From NCBI RefSeq assembly GCF_004349085.1, contig NZ_SMFM01000002.1, positions 558,001 through 622,000 on the forward strand: DNA of 64,000 bases, in the 5' to 3' direction. Under the pieces are notes generated by a model. The model made no database searches. It worked only from the letters and a program-made list of their open reading frames with translations, and was not told the DNA's origin. The position numbers and the translations under genes are program-made. The stretch comes from Flavobacterium caseinilyticum (GTDB taxonomy: Bacteria > Bacteroidota > Bacteroidia > Flavobacteriales > Flavobacteriaceae). Below are positions 18,164 to 25,955 of the stretch, in pieces (positions within the stretch are counted from its first letter, which is position 1; every line of letters begins with the position of its first letter).

Positions 18164-18715
18164 ATGAAAAAAATATTTCTTACCGCTTTTCTTTTATTCT
18201 CTTTTTTATCGCAAAGTCAAACTTATATAAAAGCAAATGCTTTAACCACTTTACTGACTATCCCGCATGTTGGAATCGAAACTAGTATTGGGAAAAAGTC
18301 AACTTTTCAATTTGATGTTACCGCCTCTTTTTGGAAATCAATAAATGGTCATCCTAGCCAATTCTATATTTTTACACCTGAATATCGCTACCATTTTAAA
18401 GAAAAATTCAACGGATTTTATGCAGGAGCCCACATTGGAGCAACTGTTTTTCGATTTCAAAAATGGAATTATTATAATGCGAACGCTTATCAAGAAGGTG
18501 TTGGCTACATGGGCGGGGTTACAGTTGGATATCAAAAAAAATTGAATAGACGTTTTCTTTTGGATTTTTTTATTGGCGGCGGAAGTCATCAAGGATTTTA
18601 CAAAGGCTATCTAATAGAAACTGGAGAACGATATGAACCTGCCAAAGACTATAATAAAAGTGGTGAATGGTTACCTTATCGCGGAGGAGTAATGATTTCC
18701 TACCGAATCGATTAA
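18164..18715 (+). CDS. secreted beta-barrel-like hypothetical protein
   Basis: About 183 residues from ATG 18164, which begins a clear signal peptide (MKKIFLTAFLLFSFLSQSQ). The mature part alternates aromatic and small residues (FYAGAHIGATVF, GGVTVGYQKK, FLLDFFIGGG) and ends ...GGVMISYRID, the look of a small outer-membrane beta barrel like the DUF3575 proteins of Bacteroidetes. Role unknown. The start further upstream (TTG 18116) would place the signal peptide internally and sits in a promoter box. Its end overlaps the convergent VF530 gene by 4 bp. Confidence 0.8.
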   Translation: MKKIFLTAFLLFSFLSQSQTYIKANALTTLLTIPHVGIETSIGKKSTFQFDVTASFWKSINGHPSQFYIFTPEYRYHFKEKFNGFYAGAHIGATVFRFQKWNYYNANAYQEGVGYMGGVTVGYQKKLNRRFLLDFFIGGGSHQGFYKGYLIETGERYEPAKDYNKSGEWLPYRGGVMISYRID

Positions 18716-18948
18716 AGTTGTTTTTTAAATTTAGTTACTGATTCTAGATACAAATCTTCCACTTGCTTTCTTGCCCAATCCGTTTTTCGCAAAAAAGTCA
18801 AGCTGGATTTTACACTAGGATTATCCGTAAAACATTTTACTTTAATCAGTTCTCCCAAAGTATCAAATCCATAATGAGCCACTAATTGTTCAACTATTTT
18901 TTGAAGTGTGATTCCATGAAGTGGATCTTTCGATTTTAAATTTTCCAT
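18712..18948 (-). CDS. VF530 family small DNA-binding-like protein (DUF2132)
   Basis: A 78-residue basic protein with DPLHGITLQKIVEQLV and FTDNPSVKSSLTFLRKTDWAR, the signature of the VF530 family (named from a Vibrio fischeri structure). Family members are compact helical proteins proposed to bind DNA; the role is not settled. Length is typical. It is convergent with, and overlaps by 4 bp, the preceding plus-strand gene. Confidence 0.87.
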   Translation of the reverse strand: MENLKSKDPLHGITLQKIVEQLVAHYGFDTLGELIKVKCFTDNPSVKSSLTFLRKTDWARKQVEDLYLESVTKFKKQL

Positions 18949-18997
18949 TTGGCAAATATATAAAATCGGGAAATACTAATTTTTTAAATTCATTCAA

Positions 18998-19483
18998 ATG
19001 AAAAAAATTGTACTAATAATTGCGCTACTATTTTTAAACATCAGTTTTGGACAACAAAATATAACTACGTATTATTTCATTCGCCATGCGGAGAAAGTTG
19101 ATAGTTCTCAAAATCCAAATTTATCCGAAAAAGGTTTGAAAAGAGCGGAACTTTGGAACAAAATATTTTCGGAGATTCGTTTTGATGAAATCTACTCAAC
19201 GGATTACAAAAGAACTTTGCAAACTGCAAGTCCAACCGCGACAGCAAGGAGGATTGAGATTAAACTGTATAATCCCAAAACGCTAAACATTGAATCTTTC
19301 AAAAAAGAAACATTAGGGAGAAAAGTTTTGATTGTGGGACATAGCAATACTACACCAAAATTTGTCAATGATATTATCAATCAAGACTCTTTTTCTGATA
19401 TGGAAGATGAAACTTTTGGGAATCTTTATATTGTTACAATAATTGACGGAATAATCAGTTTTCAACTACTGAAATTACCTTAA
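18998..19483 (+). CDS. secreted histidine phosphatase family protein
   Basis: Phosphoglycerate-mutase-like (SixA-type) protein of 161 residues. A signal peptide (about residues 1-18, ISFGQQ) is followed by YYFIRHAEK, the RHG-type catalytic motif with nucleophile His30; a second catalytic histidine lies in VGHSNTTP. The export signal makes a periplasmic phosphatase more likely than a glycolytic mutase. Substrate unknown. It ends about 40 bp before smpB, which has its own promoter. Confidence 0.86.
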   Translation: MKKIVLIIALLFLNISFGQQNITTYYFIRHAEKVDSSQNPNLSEKGLKRAELWNKIFSEIRFDEIYSTDYKRTLQTASPTATARRIEIKLYNPKTLNIESFKKETLGRKVLIVGHSNTTPKFVNDIINQDSFSDMEDETFGNLYIVTIIDGIISFQLLKLP

Positions 19484-19487
19484 AGCA

Positions 19488-19517
19488 TTGCTAAACCTTT
19501 AATTTTTGCTACCTTTG
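19488..19517 (+). promoter_or_regulatory. smpB promoter
   Basis: TTG (19488-19490), 19 bases, then TACCTTTG (19510-19517): an exact bacteroidetal promoter. The ATG starts only 5 bases after it, so the message is probably leaderless or nearly so. Confidence 0.8.
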
Positions 19518-19522
19518 CAAAC

Positions 19523-19975
19523 ATGCTAAAAACAGTAAACATATTCAACAAGAGAGCCAAATTTGATTACGAAATAATCGAAACATTCAATGCTGGAATT
19601 GTTTTGGCTGGTACCGAAATCAAATCTATTCGATTAGGAAAAGCAAATATCACCGAGAGCTTTTGTGAATTTAGCAATAATGAACTTTTTGCGATAAATA
19701 CATATATCGAAGAATACACTTTTGGCAATCAATTTAACCACAAAGCAAGAAGCGAACGCAAATTACTTTTGAAGAAAAAGGAATTAAAGGGCTTGTTAAA
19801 AAGTGTTCAAGCAAAAGGTCTTACAATAGTCCCTTTGAAGCTTTTTACTAATGAAAAAGGATTGGCGAAACTACAAATAGGCCTCTGTAAAGGAAAGAAA
19901 ACCTATGACAAAAGGGAATCTCTTAAAGAACAAGACACAAAACGTGACTTAGACAGAATCAAAAAAGCATTTTAA
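19523..19975 (+). CDS. smpB: SsrA-binding protein SmpB
   Basis: Partner of tmRNA in trans-translation: it brings tmRNA to stalled ribosomes. The 150-residue protein has the family signatures VLAGTEIKSIRLGKANI, the internal ARSERKLLL and the basic C-terminal tail KKTYDKRESLKEQD, with the conserved KRDLDRIKKAF end. Length is normal. It has a strong promoter of its own and the HTH-Fic gene follows after about 80 bp with a separate promoter. The tmRNA gene (ssrA) itself is not in the window. Confidence 0.97.
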   Translation: MLKTVNIFNKRAKFDYEIIETFNAGIVLAGTEIKSIRLGKANITESFCEFSNNELFAINTYIEEYTFGNQFNHKARSERKLLLKKKELKGLLKSVQAKGLTIVPLKLFTNEKGLAKLQIGLCKGKKTYDKRESLKEQDTKRDLDRIKKAF

Positions 19976-20020
19976 ATTAAAAGAAAATTAAAAAAAAATA
20001 TTTTTGATTTAAAAAATGAC

Positions 20021-20028
20021 TAAATTTG
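20021..20028 (+). promoter_or_regulatory. -7 box of the HTH-Fic gene
   Basis: TAAATTTG fits TAnnTTTG. A TTTG at 20003-20006 is nearer than the usual -33 distance. The box overlaps the palindrome described next. Confidence 0.6.
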
Positions 20029-20037
20029 TCAAGACAA
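20026..20037. promoter_or_regulatory. operator-like palindrome on the HTH-Fic promoter
   Basis: TTGTC-AA-GACAA is a perfect 12-bp inverted repeat overlapping the end of the -7 box and the expected transcription start. Its size fits a dimeric XRE-type regulator, and the gene downstream encodes one, so autorepression is plausible (inference). Confidence 0.45.
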
Positions 20038-20054
20038 TTTAAAACATTTTTAAA

Positions 20055-21104
20055 ATGAAAACACTACTCAAAAATGCAAGAGAACAAAAGGGACTCAAAA
20101 CTAGAGAAGTGGCTCAAATTTTAGGAATTGATCAAGCCTTAATAAGTAAATTTGAAAGTGGAACCAGAAAACCTACAAGAGATCAAGTTTTAAAATTAGC
20201 GTCTCTACTAGAAATAGATTTAGAAACAATCATGGTCGTGTGGCTTAAAGAAAAAATTCTTTATGAAATTGGTCATGACGAGTTTGCACTAAAAGCATTA
20301 TTAGTTGCTGAACAAGAGATTCGATATCAAGGTAATCCTTTCAAGAAAAAATTATCTACCACTCTACAGAAAGTTTTAGATGAAATAGATGCTTTAAAGT
20401 CAAAACTAGATAAGTGTCGTCAATTTGACAGCTATCGAGTTGCACAAGCTTTAGAGCTGGAATACACTTTTGAAAGTAATCGAATCGAGGGAAATACAAT
20501 GACCTTAAGAGAAACTGATTTAGTTATCAATGAAGGTTTAACTATTTCAGGAAAAAGCATGCGAGAACATCTTGAAGTGATTAACCATCAAGAAGCTATT
20601 GCTTACATTAAAGATTTAATGCAAAGAAACAGCTCCATAAATGAACGGGAAGTATTGTCTATTCATAATCTTATTTTGAGAGGAATTCAACCTGAAGATG
20701 CAGGTCGCTATAGAAAAGTGCAAGTGATGATCCAAGGAAGCAGTTATTTGCCTCCACAACCTTTTCTTGTTTCCAAGGAAATGGAAGATTATTTTATTTG
20801 GTATCAAACCAATAAATCAAGTCTTCATCCAATAGTTTTGGCAGCTGAGATGCACGAACGCTTGGTTACTATCCATCCATTTATTGATGGAAACGGCAGA
20901 ACTTCGCGCTTGGTTATGAACCTGATTTTATTACAACATGGCTACATTATTGCTAATATAAAAGGTGACTATGAAAGTCGAATGCAATATTATCAAACAC
21001 TTGAAACAGCACAAACTAAAAACAATAAAGAAGATTTTTTGTTGTTCATTGCACAGATAGAAAAAGAAAGTTTAGAACGATATCTAACTATTATCGGTCA
21101 ATAA
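20055..21104 (+). CDS. XRE helix-turn-helix/Fic domain fusion protein
   Basis: Fusion of a Cro/C1-type HTH (about residues 1-60, TREVAQILGIDQALISKFE) with a Fic domain, 349 residues. The Fic motif HPFIDGNGRTSR (274-285) is complete, so AMP transfer from ATP to a hydroxyl group is expected. The N-terminal inhibitory motif SxxxEG is present as Ser141-Glu145-Gly146, marking a self-inhibited class II Fic. The HTH suggests the protein also controls its own promoter, where a palindrome is found. No separate antitoxin gene is adjacent. Target protein unknown. Confidence 0.93.
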   Translation: MKTLLKNAREQKGLKTREVAQILGIDQALISKFESGTRKPTRDQVLKLASLLEIDLETIMVVWLKEKILYEIGHDEFALKALLVAEQEIRYQGNPFKKKLSTTLQKVLDEIDALKSKLDKCRQFDSYRVAQALELEYTFESNRIEGNTMTLRETDLVINEGLTISGKSMREHLEVINHQEAIAYIKDLMQRNSSINEREVLSIHNLILRGIQPEDAGRYRKVQVMIQGSSYLPPQPFLVSKEMEDYFIWYQTNKSSLHPIVLAAEMHERLVTIHPFIDGNGRTSRLVMNLILLQHGYIIANIKGDYESRMQYYQTLETAQTKNNKEDFLLFIAQIEKESLERYLTIIGQ

Positions 21105-21155
21105 AATTCATCTTCTGCTCCCTTCCCAAAGGGAAGGGAGCAGAAGATGAATTTT
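21103..21155. terminator. bidirectional terminator, perfect 25-bp stem
   Basis: Arms 21103-21127 and 21131-21155 are exact reverse complements with an AAA loop, ending in A and T runs. The structure fills the whole space between convergent fic and pcm and overlaps both stop codons by two bases. Confidence 0.9.
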
Positions 21156-21795
21156 AATTTTTATCTTCTAATAAAGGAACGAATCGAAACTCTCCGAACT
21201 CATGTTTTTCGAATTGTGTTTCATTTTTTCTAATCAATAAAGTCATAATCTGCACTTCTTCTCCTAGTGGAATTACCAACCTTCCTCCTATTTTTAGTTG
21301 CGCCATCAAAGGTTGAGGAATAAATGGTGCTCCCGCTGTAACAATAATGCCATCAAAAGGTGCATAATTAGGCAAACCTTTGTATCCATCTCCAAAAGAA
21401 ATATGTTTGGGACGAATTCCCAACTTTGGAAATAAACCCGATGTTTTTTTGAATAATTCATTTTGTCTTTCTACACTAAATACTTTGGCACCCATCGCAC
21501 ACAAAACAGCAGTTTGATATCCTGAACCTGTTCCTATTTCTAAGATTTTGTCCTCTTTTTTTACTTCTAATAATTGAGACTGAAAAGCCACAGTATATGG
21601 TTGAGAAATGGTTTGTCCTGCACCAATAGGAAATGCTTTATCTTGATAAGCATAATTTTCAAAGCTGGAATCCAAAAATAAGTGCCTTGGAATCTTTTTT
21701 ATCGCCTCCAAAACATTTTTATCAGTGATCCCTTTTTGCTCTAAAACGCTTACTAATTGATTCCGAAGTCCTTGATGTTTGGCTGTGTCTTTCAA
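21154..21795 (-). CDS. pcm: protein-L-isoaspartate O-methyltransferase
   Basis: Methylates isoaspartyl residues in damaged proteins with S-adenosylmethionine, starting their repair. The 213-residue protein has the SAM-binding motif ILEIGTGSGYQTAVL, the upstream GAGQTISQPYTVA, and the later GDGYKGLPNYAPFDGIIVTAG, all diagnostic of the family. Length is normal. Cytoplasmic, single gene, convergent with the HTH-Fic gene. Confidence 0.96.
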   Translation of the reverse strand: MKDTAKHQGLRNQLVSVLEQKGITDKNVLEAIKKIPRHLFLDSSFENYAYQDKAFPIGAGQTISQPYTVAFQSQLLEVKKEDKILEIGTGSGYQTAVLCAMGAKVFSVERQNELFKKTSGLFPKLGIRPKHISFGDGYKGLPNYAPFDGIIVTAGAPFIPQPLMAQLKIGGRLVIPLGEEVQIMTLLIRKNETQFEKHEFGEFRFVPLLEDKN

Positions 21796-21915
21796 AATTT
21801 ACTATTTTATTTTGGTAAAAATAACAAAGAATTTCTGAATTCAAATGTTGGATTTTAAATTTTAAATTAATGTAATAATTGTCCCATATCAATAATAGAT
21901 TAATCATTTTATTGC

Positions 21916-21923
21916 TATTTTTG
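21916..21923 (+). promoter_or_regulatory. -7 box for the Gfo/Idh/MocA gene
   Basis: TATTTTTG fits TAnnTTTG and lies 16 bases before the ATG. No clear TTG at the -33 distance. Confidence 0.5.
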
Positions 21924-21939
21924 TAAAAATTACATCGTT

Positions 21940-22905
21940 ATGCTGAAAATTGGAGTATTAGGTGCTGGTCATCTAGGAAAAATACATTTGCGTTTATTAC
22001 AACAATCTGATAAATATGAATTAGTCGGTTTTTATGATCCAAATCAAGAGAATGCCGAAAAAGTTTCTAAAGAATTTGGATACAAGCATTTTACTACAAT
22101 TGCCACTCTTATTCATGCAGTTGATGTAATTGACATTGTTACTCCAACGCTTTCTCATTATAAATGTGCCAAAGTAGCAATCAAATCCGGTAAACACGTT
22201 TTTATTGAAAAACCCATTTCAAATACGGTTGAAGAAGCCGAAGAAATTATCACATTGGCAAAAGAATTCAATGTTAAAGGGCAAGTTGGACATGTGGAGC
22301 GTTTCAATCCAGCTTTCATCGCTACCAAAAACATGATTGAAAATCCTATGTTTATTGAAGCACACCGTCTTGCTGAATTCAACCCTCGTGGAACTGATGT
22401 TCCTGTAGTTTTAGATTTGATGATTCACGATATTGACGCTATTTTAAGTGTGGTGAAATCCAAAGTAAAAAATATTAGCGCGAGTGGAGTTTCGGTTATT
22501 AGTGATACACCAGATATTGCTAACGCGAGAATCGAATTTGAAAATGGTTGCGTAGCTAATTTAACTGCAAGCCGAATTTCGATGAAAAATATGCGTAAAT
22601 CTCGTTTTTTCCAGAAAGACGCGTATATTTCCGTAGATTTTTTAGAAAAGAAATGTGAAGTAGTCAAAATGAAAGATGCTCCTGAAGTTCCCGGCGATTT
22701 TGATATGATTTTACAAAATGCGGAAGGCATAAAAAAACAAATCTATTTTTCTAATCCAGATGTAGAACCAAACAACGCAATTCTTGATGAACTTGAATCT
22801 TTTGCAGACGCTATTATTAATGAATCTGAACCTGTTGTAACATTAGAACAAGCAACTGAAGCGTTAAGAGTGGCGTACCAAATTATTGATTGTTTTAAAA
22901 AATAA
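21940..22905 (+). CDS. Gfo/Idh/MocA family oxidoreductase
   Basis: NAD(P)-dependent dehydrogenase of 321 residues. The N-terminal Rossmann motif is GVLGAGHLGKIHLRLL; the family motif EKPISNTVEEAEE follows at about residue 90, and the C-terminal domain carries the usual dimer sheet. The substrate is not evident: members act on sugars, inositols or biliverdin. In flavobacteria this gene often sits beside a 3-hydroxybutyryl-CoA dehydrogenase and a DUF1015 gene, as here, but no shared pathway is established. Confidence 0.9.
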   Translation: MLKIGVLGAGHLGKIHLRLLQQSDKYELVGFYDPNQENAEKVSKEFGYKHFTTIATLIHAVDVIDIVTPTLSHYKCAKVAIKSGKHVFIEKPISNTVEEAEEIITLAKEFNVKGQVGHVERFNPAFIATKNMIENPMFIEAHRLAEFNPRGTDVPVVLDLMIHDIDAILSVVKSKVKNISASGVSVISDTPDIANARIEFENGCVANLTASRISMKNMRKSRFFQKDAYISVDFLEKKCEVVKMKDAPEVPGDFDMILQNAEGIKKQIYFSNPDVEPNNAILDELESFADAIINESEPVVTLEQATEALRVAYQIIDCFKK

Positions 22906-22920
22906 ATGAAATTCCTTTGA

Positions 22921-22975
22921 AGTTTAAGGTCTAAAGTCGTTCAAGACGACTTTAAACTTTAAACTTTTAAACTTT
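22921..22975. terminator. hairpin-rich spacer, likely weak terminator
   Basis: AAAGTCGT (22933-22940) pairs with ACGACTTT (22946-22953), extended by imperfect TTTAAAC repeats to about 22975. It separates the oxidoreductase from hbd. Confidence 0.5.
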
Positions 22976-22986
22976 AAAATAAAAAT

Positions 22987-23874
22987 ATGAAAACAATAGC
23001 CGTAATCGGAGCAGGAACAATGGGGAATGGAATCGCCCATACTTTTGCACAAAGTGGTTTCACCGTAAAATTAATAGATGTTTCTGAGAAATCTTTGGAT
23101 AAAGGAATGGCAACAATTGCCGCAAATTTAGACCGAATGATTGCAAAAGGAAGTATTACCCAAGAAGATAAAGCCAAAACAATCACCAATATTATAACCT
23201 ATACGGATATTAAAGATGGTGTTGTAGGTGTTGATTTAGTGGTTGAAGCTGCCACGGAAAATGTAGAACTAAAACTGAATATTTTCAAGCAATTGAATGA
23301 AGCTTGTTCTCATAATACGATCTTAGCAACCAATACTTCTTCGATTTCTATTACTCAAATTGGAGCCGTTGTGGCGCATCCGGAACGCGTTATTGGGATG
23401 CACTTTATGAATCCGGTGCCAATAATGAAATTGGTGGAAATCATTCGCGGTTATAATACTTCTGACGAAGTGACTAAAACAATCATGACTCTTTCGGAGA
23501 AATTGGGAAAAACACCTGTTGAAGTAAATGATTATCCTGGTTTTGTTGCCAACAGAATTTTGATGCCAATGATCAACGAAGCTATCGAAACTTTATATAA
23601 CAAGGTGGCCGGTGTTTATGAAATTGACACGGTTATGAAACTTGGAATGGGACACCCAATGGGGCCTTTGCAATTAGCTGATTTTATCGGTCTAGATGTA
23701 TGTTTAGCTATTTTAAATGTAATGTACGACGGTTTCAAAAACCCAAAATATGCGCCTTGCCCGTTATTAGTCAATATGGTACGTGCAGGAAAAATGGGTG
23801 TGAAGTCTGGTGAAGGTTTCTACGACTATTCTGAAAGCAAAAAAGCAGAGAAAATTTCTAAACAATTTATATAA
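22987..23874 (+). CDS. hbd: 3-hydroxybutyryl-CoA dehydrogenase
   Basis: NAD(P)-linked oxidation of 3-hydroxyacyl-CoA to acetoacetyl-CoA (or the reverse) in fatty-acid or butyrate metabolism. The 295-residue protein has the N-terminal dinucleotide motif VIGAGTMGNGIAHTFA, the signature GMHFMNPVPIMKLVEI with the catalytic histidine in HFMNP, and DYPGFVANRILMP in the C-terminal helical domain. Family length, cytoplasmic. A small inverted repeat separates it from the DUF1015 gene downstream. Confidence 0.95.
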   Translation: MKTIAVIGAGTMGNGIAHTFAQSGFTVKLIDVSEKSLDKGMATIAANLDRMIAKGSITQEDKAKTITNIITYTDIKDGVVGVDLVVEAATENVELKLNIFKQLNEACSHNTILATNTSSISITQIGAVVAHPERVIGMHFMNPVPIMKLVEIIRGYNTSDEVTKTIMTLSEKLGKTPVEVNDYPGFVANRILMPMINEAIETLYNKVAGVYEIDTVMKLGMGHPMGPLQLADFIGLDVCLAILNVMYDGFKNPKYAPCPLLVNMVRAGKMGVKSGEGFYDYSESKKAEKISKQFI

Positions 23875-23886
23875 AGCTACCATTTA

Positions 23887-23925
23887 CAGTCACAGTTAAA
23901 AGATTTAAATCAAAAACTGTGACTG
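23887..23925. repeat. 11-bp inverted repeat between hbd and the DUF1015 gene
   Basis: CAGTCACAGTT (23887-23897) and AACTGTGACTG (23915-23925) are exact reverse complements around a 17-base A/T loop. There is no T run after it, so a terminator is uncertain. Confidence 0.6.
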
Positions 23926-23944
23926 TGACTGAAAACTACATCAG

Positions 23945-25165
23945 ATGGCTAAAATAGTTCCTTTCAAAGCAGTTCGTCCTACTCGTGATAAGGTTTGCCT
24001 TGTTACTTGCCGTTCGTATGAAGAATATGTAAATGCTGAATTGGCGGCACAACTGGATTTCAATCCGTTGTCTTTTTTGCACATTCTAAAACCTGCTTAC
24101 ACCAATCAGGAAACTGTTTCTTTCGAAAAAAGATACCGCCAGGTTCATCAAAAATATGAGGATTTCAAAAATGAAATCATTTTGGTTAAAGACAAAAAAC
24201 CCGCAATTTATATTCATAAAATTGTGACGAAAACACAGTCTTTTACCGGAATTATTGCCGGGACAAGTGTAGCTGATTATTGCAATAATATCATCAAAAA
24301 ACATGAAGATATTATCGCGTTCCGTGTTCGATTACTAAAAGACTACATGAAATATTCTGAGTTTAATACAGAACCGGTTCTGATGACATATCCTGATAAT
24401 AAAACAATTGAAAACTGGATTTTTAACTGTACTCAAAAATTAGCTGATTTTGAATTTTCAACCACCAAAAAAGAAATTCATTACTTGTGGAAAATTGAAG
24501 ATGCATTAGAAATCGATTGGTTGCAAAAAATATTTGAAAAGACAAATAATCTATATATTGCTGATGGTCATCACCGAACTGAAGCATTAAAATTGTTATC
24601 TGAGGAAAATGATGATTCAGAAAATATAGCTAAAAATCACATTTTGAGCTATTTGATTTCAGAGAACAATGTCAAAATATATGAATTTAATCGTTTAATT
24701 AAAGATTTAAACGGTTTTTCGAAAGAAGATTTTGTCAAAGAGTTAGAAAAGGATTTTATTATCGAAAATAAATTTCAACAACCATTTCAACCTGCTCAAA
24801 AGCATCAGTTCGGAATGTATCTTGACAATCAATTTTACAGCTTAATTTTACGAAAAGAAAATGAAGTTTTCAATACAGCTTTAGACAGTTTAGACACTCA
24901 GATTTTATACAAAAAAGTGTTATTACCAATCCTTGCTATTGAAGATTTACGAAATGATGAACGAATAGAATATCTATCAGGAAAACAATCCGTTTTAGAA
25001 GTAAAAAACAAAATTGATCAAGGAGAATTTGAAATCGGTTTTATACTATTCCCATCAAACATTCGAGAAATAAAAGCCTTAGCAGATGCCAATCAAATTA
25101 TGCCTCCAAAAAGCACGTATATTGAACCTAAATTCCGAAGCGGATTGGTAGTATATGAACTTTAG
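23945..25165 (+). CDS. DUF1015 family protein
   Basis: A 406-residue cytoplasmic protein of unknown function. DUF1015 landmarks are the opening ...PFKAVRPTRDKV, the central LYIADGHHRTEAL (two adjacent histidines typical of the family) and a C-terminal DLRNDERIEYLSG. Family members are widespread and often lie near serine or phosphoglycerate dehydrogenase genes; here the neighbour is hbd. Likely co-transcribed with the downstream PLP-binding protein gene, 35 bp away. Confidence 0.85.
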   Translation: MAKIVPFKAVRPTRDKVCLVTCRSYEEYVNAELAAQLDFNPLSFLHILKPAYTNQETVSFEKRYRQVHQKYEDFKNEIILVKDKKPAIYIHKIVTKTQSFTGIIAGTSVADYCNNIIKKHEDIIAFRVRLLKDYMKYSEFNTEPVLMTYPDNKTIENWIFNCTQKLADFEFSTTKKEIHYLWKIEDALEIDWLQKIFEKTNNLYIADGHHRTEALKLLSEENDDSENIAKNHILSYLISENNVKIYEFNRLIKDLNGFSKEDFVKELEKDFIIENKFQQPFQPAQKHQFGMYLDNQFYSLILRKENEVFNTALDSLDTQILYKKVLLPILAIEDLRNDERIEYLSGKQSVLEVKNKIDQGEFEIGFILFPSNIREIKALADANQIMPPKSTYIEPKFRSGLVVYEL

Positions 25166-25199
25166 ATTTCAATAACTTTTCAAAAATCAAAATATTATA

Positions 25200-25859
25200 A
25201 TGTCAATAGCAACAAATTTACTCCAAATAAAATCCACTTTACCGGAACATGTAACCTTGGTTGCGGTTTCAAAAACCAAACCAGTTTCGGATTTAATGGA
25301 AGCCTATGAAGCCGGTCAACGCATTTTTGGAGAGAACAAAATCCAGGAAATGGCCGAGAAATGGGAACAAATGCCCAAAGACATTCAATGGCACATGATT
25401 GGTCACGTTCAGACCAATAAAGTCAAATTTATGGCGCCGTTTGTAAGCTTAATTCACGGAGTAGACAGTTTGAAATTACTTCAGGAAATCAATAAACAAG
25501 CACTAAAAAACAATAGAATTATAGATTGCTTACTACAAATTCATATTGCCGAAGAGGAAACTAAATTTGGTCTTGACGAGGAAGAACTCGCTTTACTCCT
25601 ATCCTCAAACGAATTTCAGGAACTGAAAAATATTAGAATCGTTGGATTAATGGGAATGGCAACTTTCACAGATGACAAAGAACAAGTCAAAAAAGAATTC
25701 ACTCATTTGAAAACTATTTTTGATAACATTAGCAGCAAAGGCGCACTGCAGTACGTCTCTACACTATCTATGGGAATGTCCGGCGATTATCAACTCGCAA
25801 TTGAATGCGGAAGCACTATGGTTCGAATAGGAAGTAGTATCTTTGGGGGAAGAAATTGA
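25200..25859 (+). CDS. YggS/PLPBP family pyridoxal-phosphate homeostasis protein
   Basis: Cytoplasmic protein of 219 residues that binds pyridoxal 5'-phosphate and buffers vitamin B6 and amino-acid pools. The PLP lysine is Lys25 in LVAVSKTKP; further motifs are FGENKIQE, WHMIGHVQTNKV and LSMGMSGDYQLAIE with the phosphate-binding GSTMVRIGSSIFG. Length is normal. In the variable linker just before LSMGMS the DNA matches 24 of 28 bases of the palindromic element found at 6389-6416 and codes for GALQYVST, so a repeat appears to have been absorbed in frame. Confidence 0.93.
   Translation: MSIATNLLQIKSTLPEHVTLVAVSKTKPVSDLMEAYEAGQRIFGENKIQEMAEKWEQMPKDIQWHMIGHVQTNKVKFMAPFVSLIHGVDSLKLLQEINKQALKNNRIIDCLLQIHIAEEETKFGLDEEELALLLSSNEFQELKNIRIVGLMGMATFTDDKEQVKKEFTHLKTIFDNISSKGALQYVSTLSMGMSGDYQLAIECGSTMVRIGSSIFGGRN
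25735..25762. repeat. palindromic-element copy inside the PLPBP gene
   Basis: 24 of 28 bases agree with the 6389-6416 palindrome, including GCACTGCAGT and CGTCTCTAC. The left outer arm has decayed. It lies in a region of the protein that varies in length between relatives. Confidence 0.7.
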
Positions 25860-25918
25860 TTTTTGATTTGTGATCTGAGATTAACGATTTTTGATTCCAG
25901 AAGATAATATCTACTTAA

Positions 25919-25951
25919 AAACTGAATACTAAAAACTGAACACTGAATACT
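25919..25951. repeat. short direct repeats ACTGAAYACT
   Basis: Three near-identical copies of ACTGAATACT/ACTGAACACT in about 33 bp upstream of the exonuclease gene. Function unknown. Confidence 0.6.
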
Positions 25952-25955
25952 TATT

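Noticed and set aside
20191-20205. GCGTCTCTAC in the HTH-Fic gene as another palindrome copy
   Set aside because: Only about ten bases match and they encode the conserved HTH helix; chance is sufficient.
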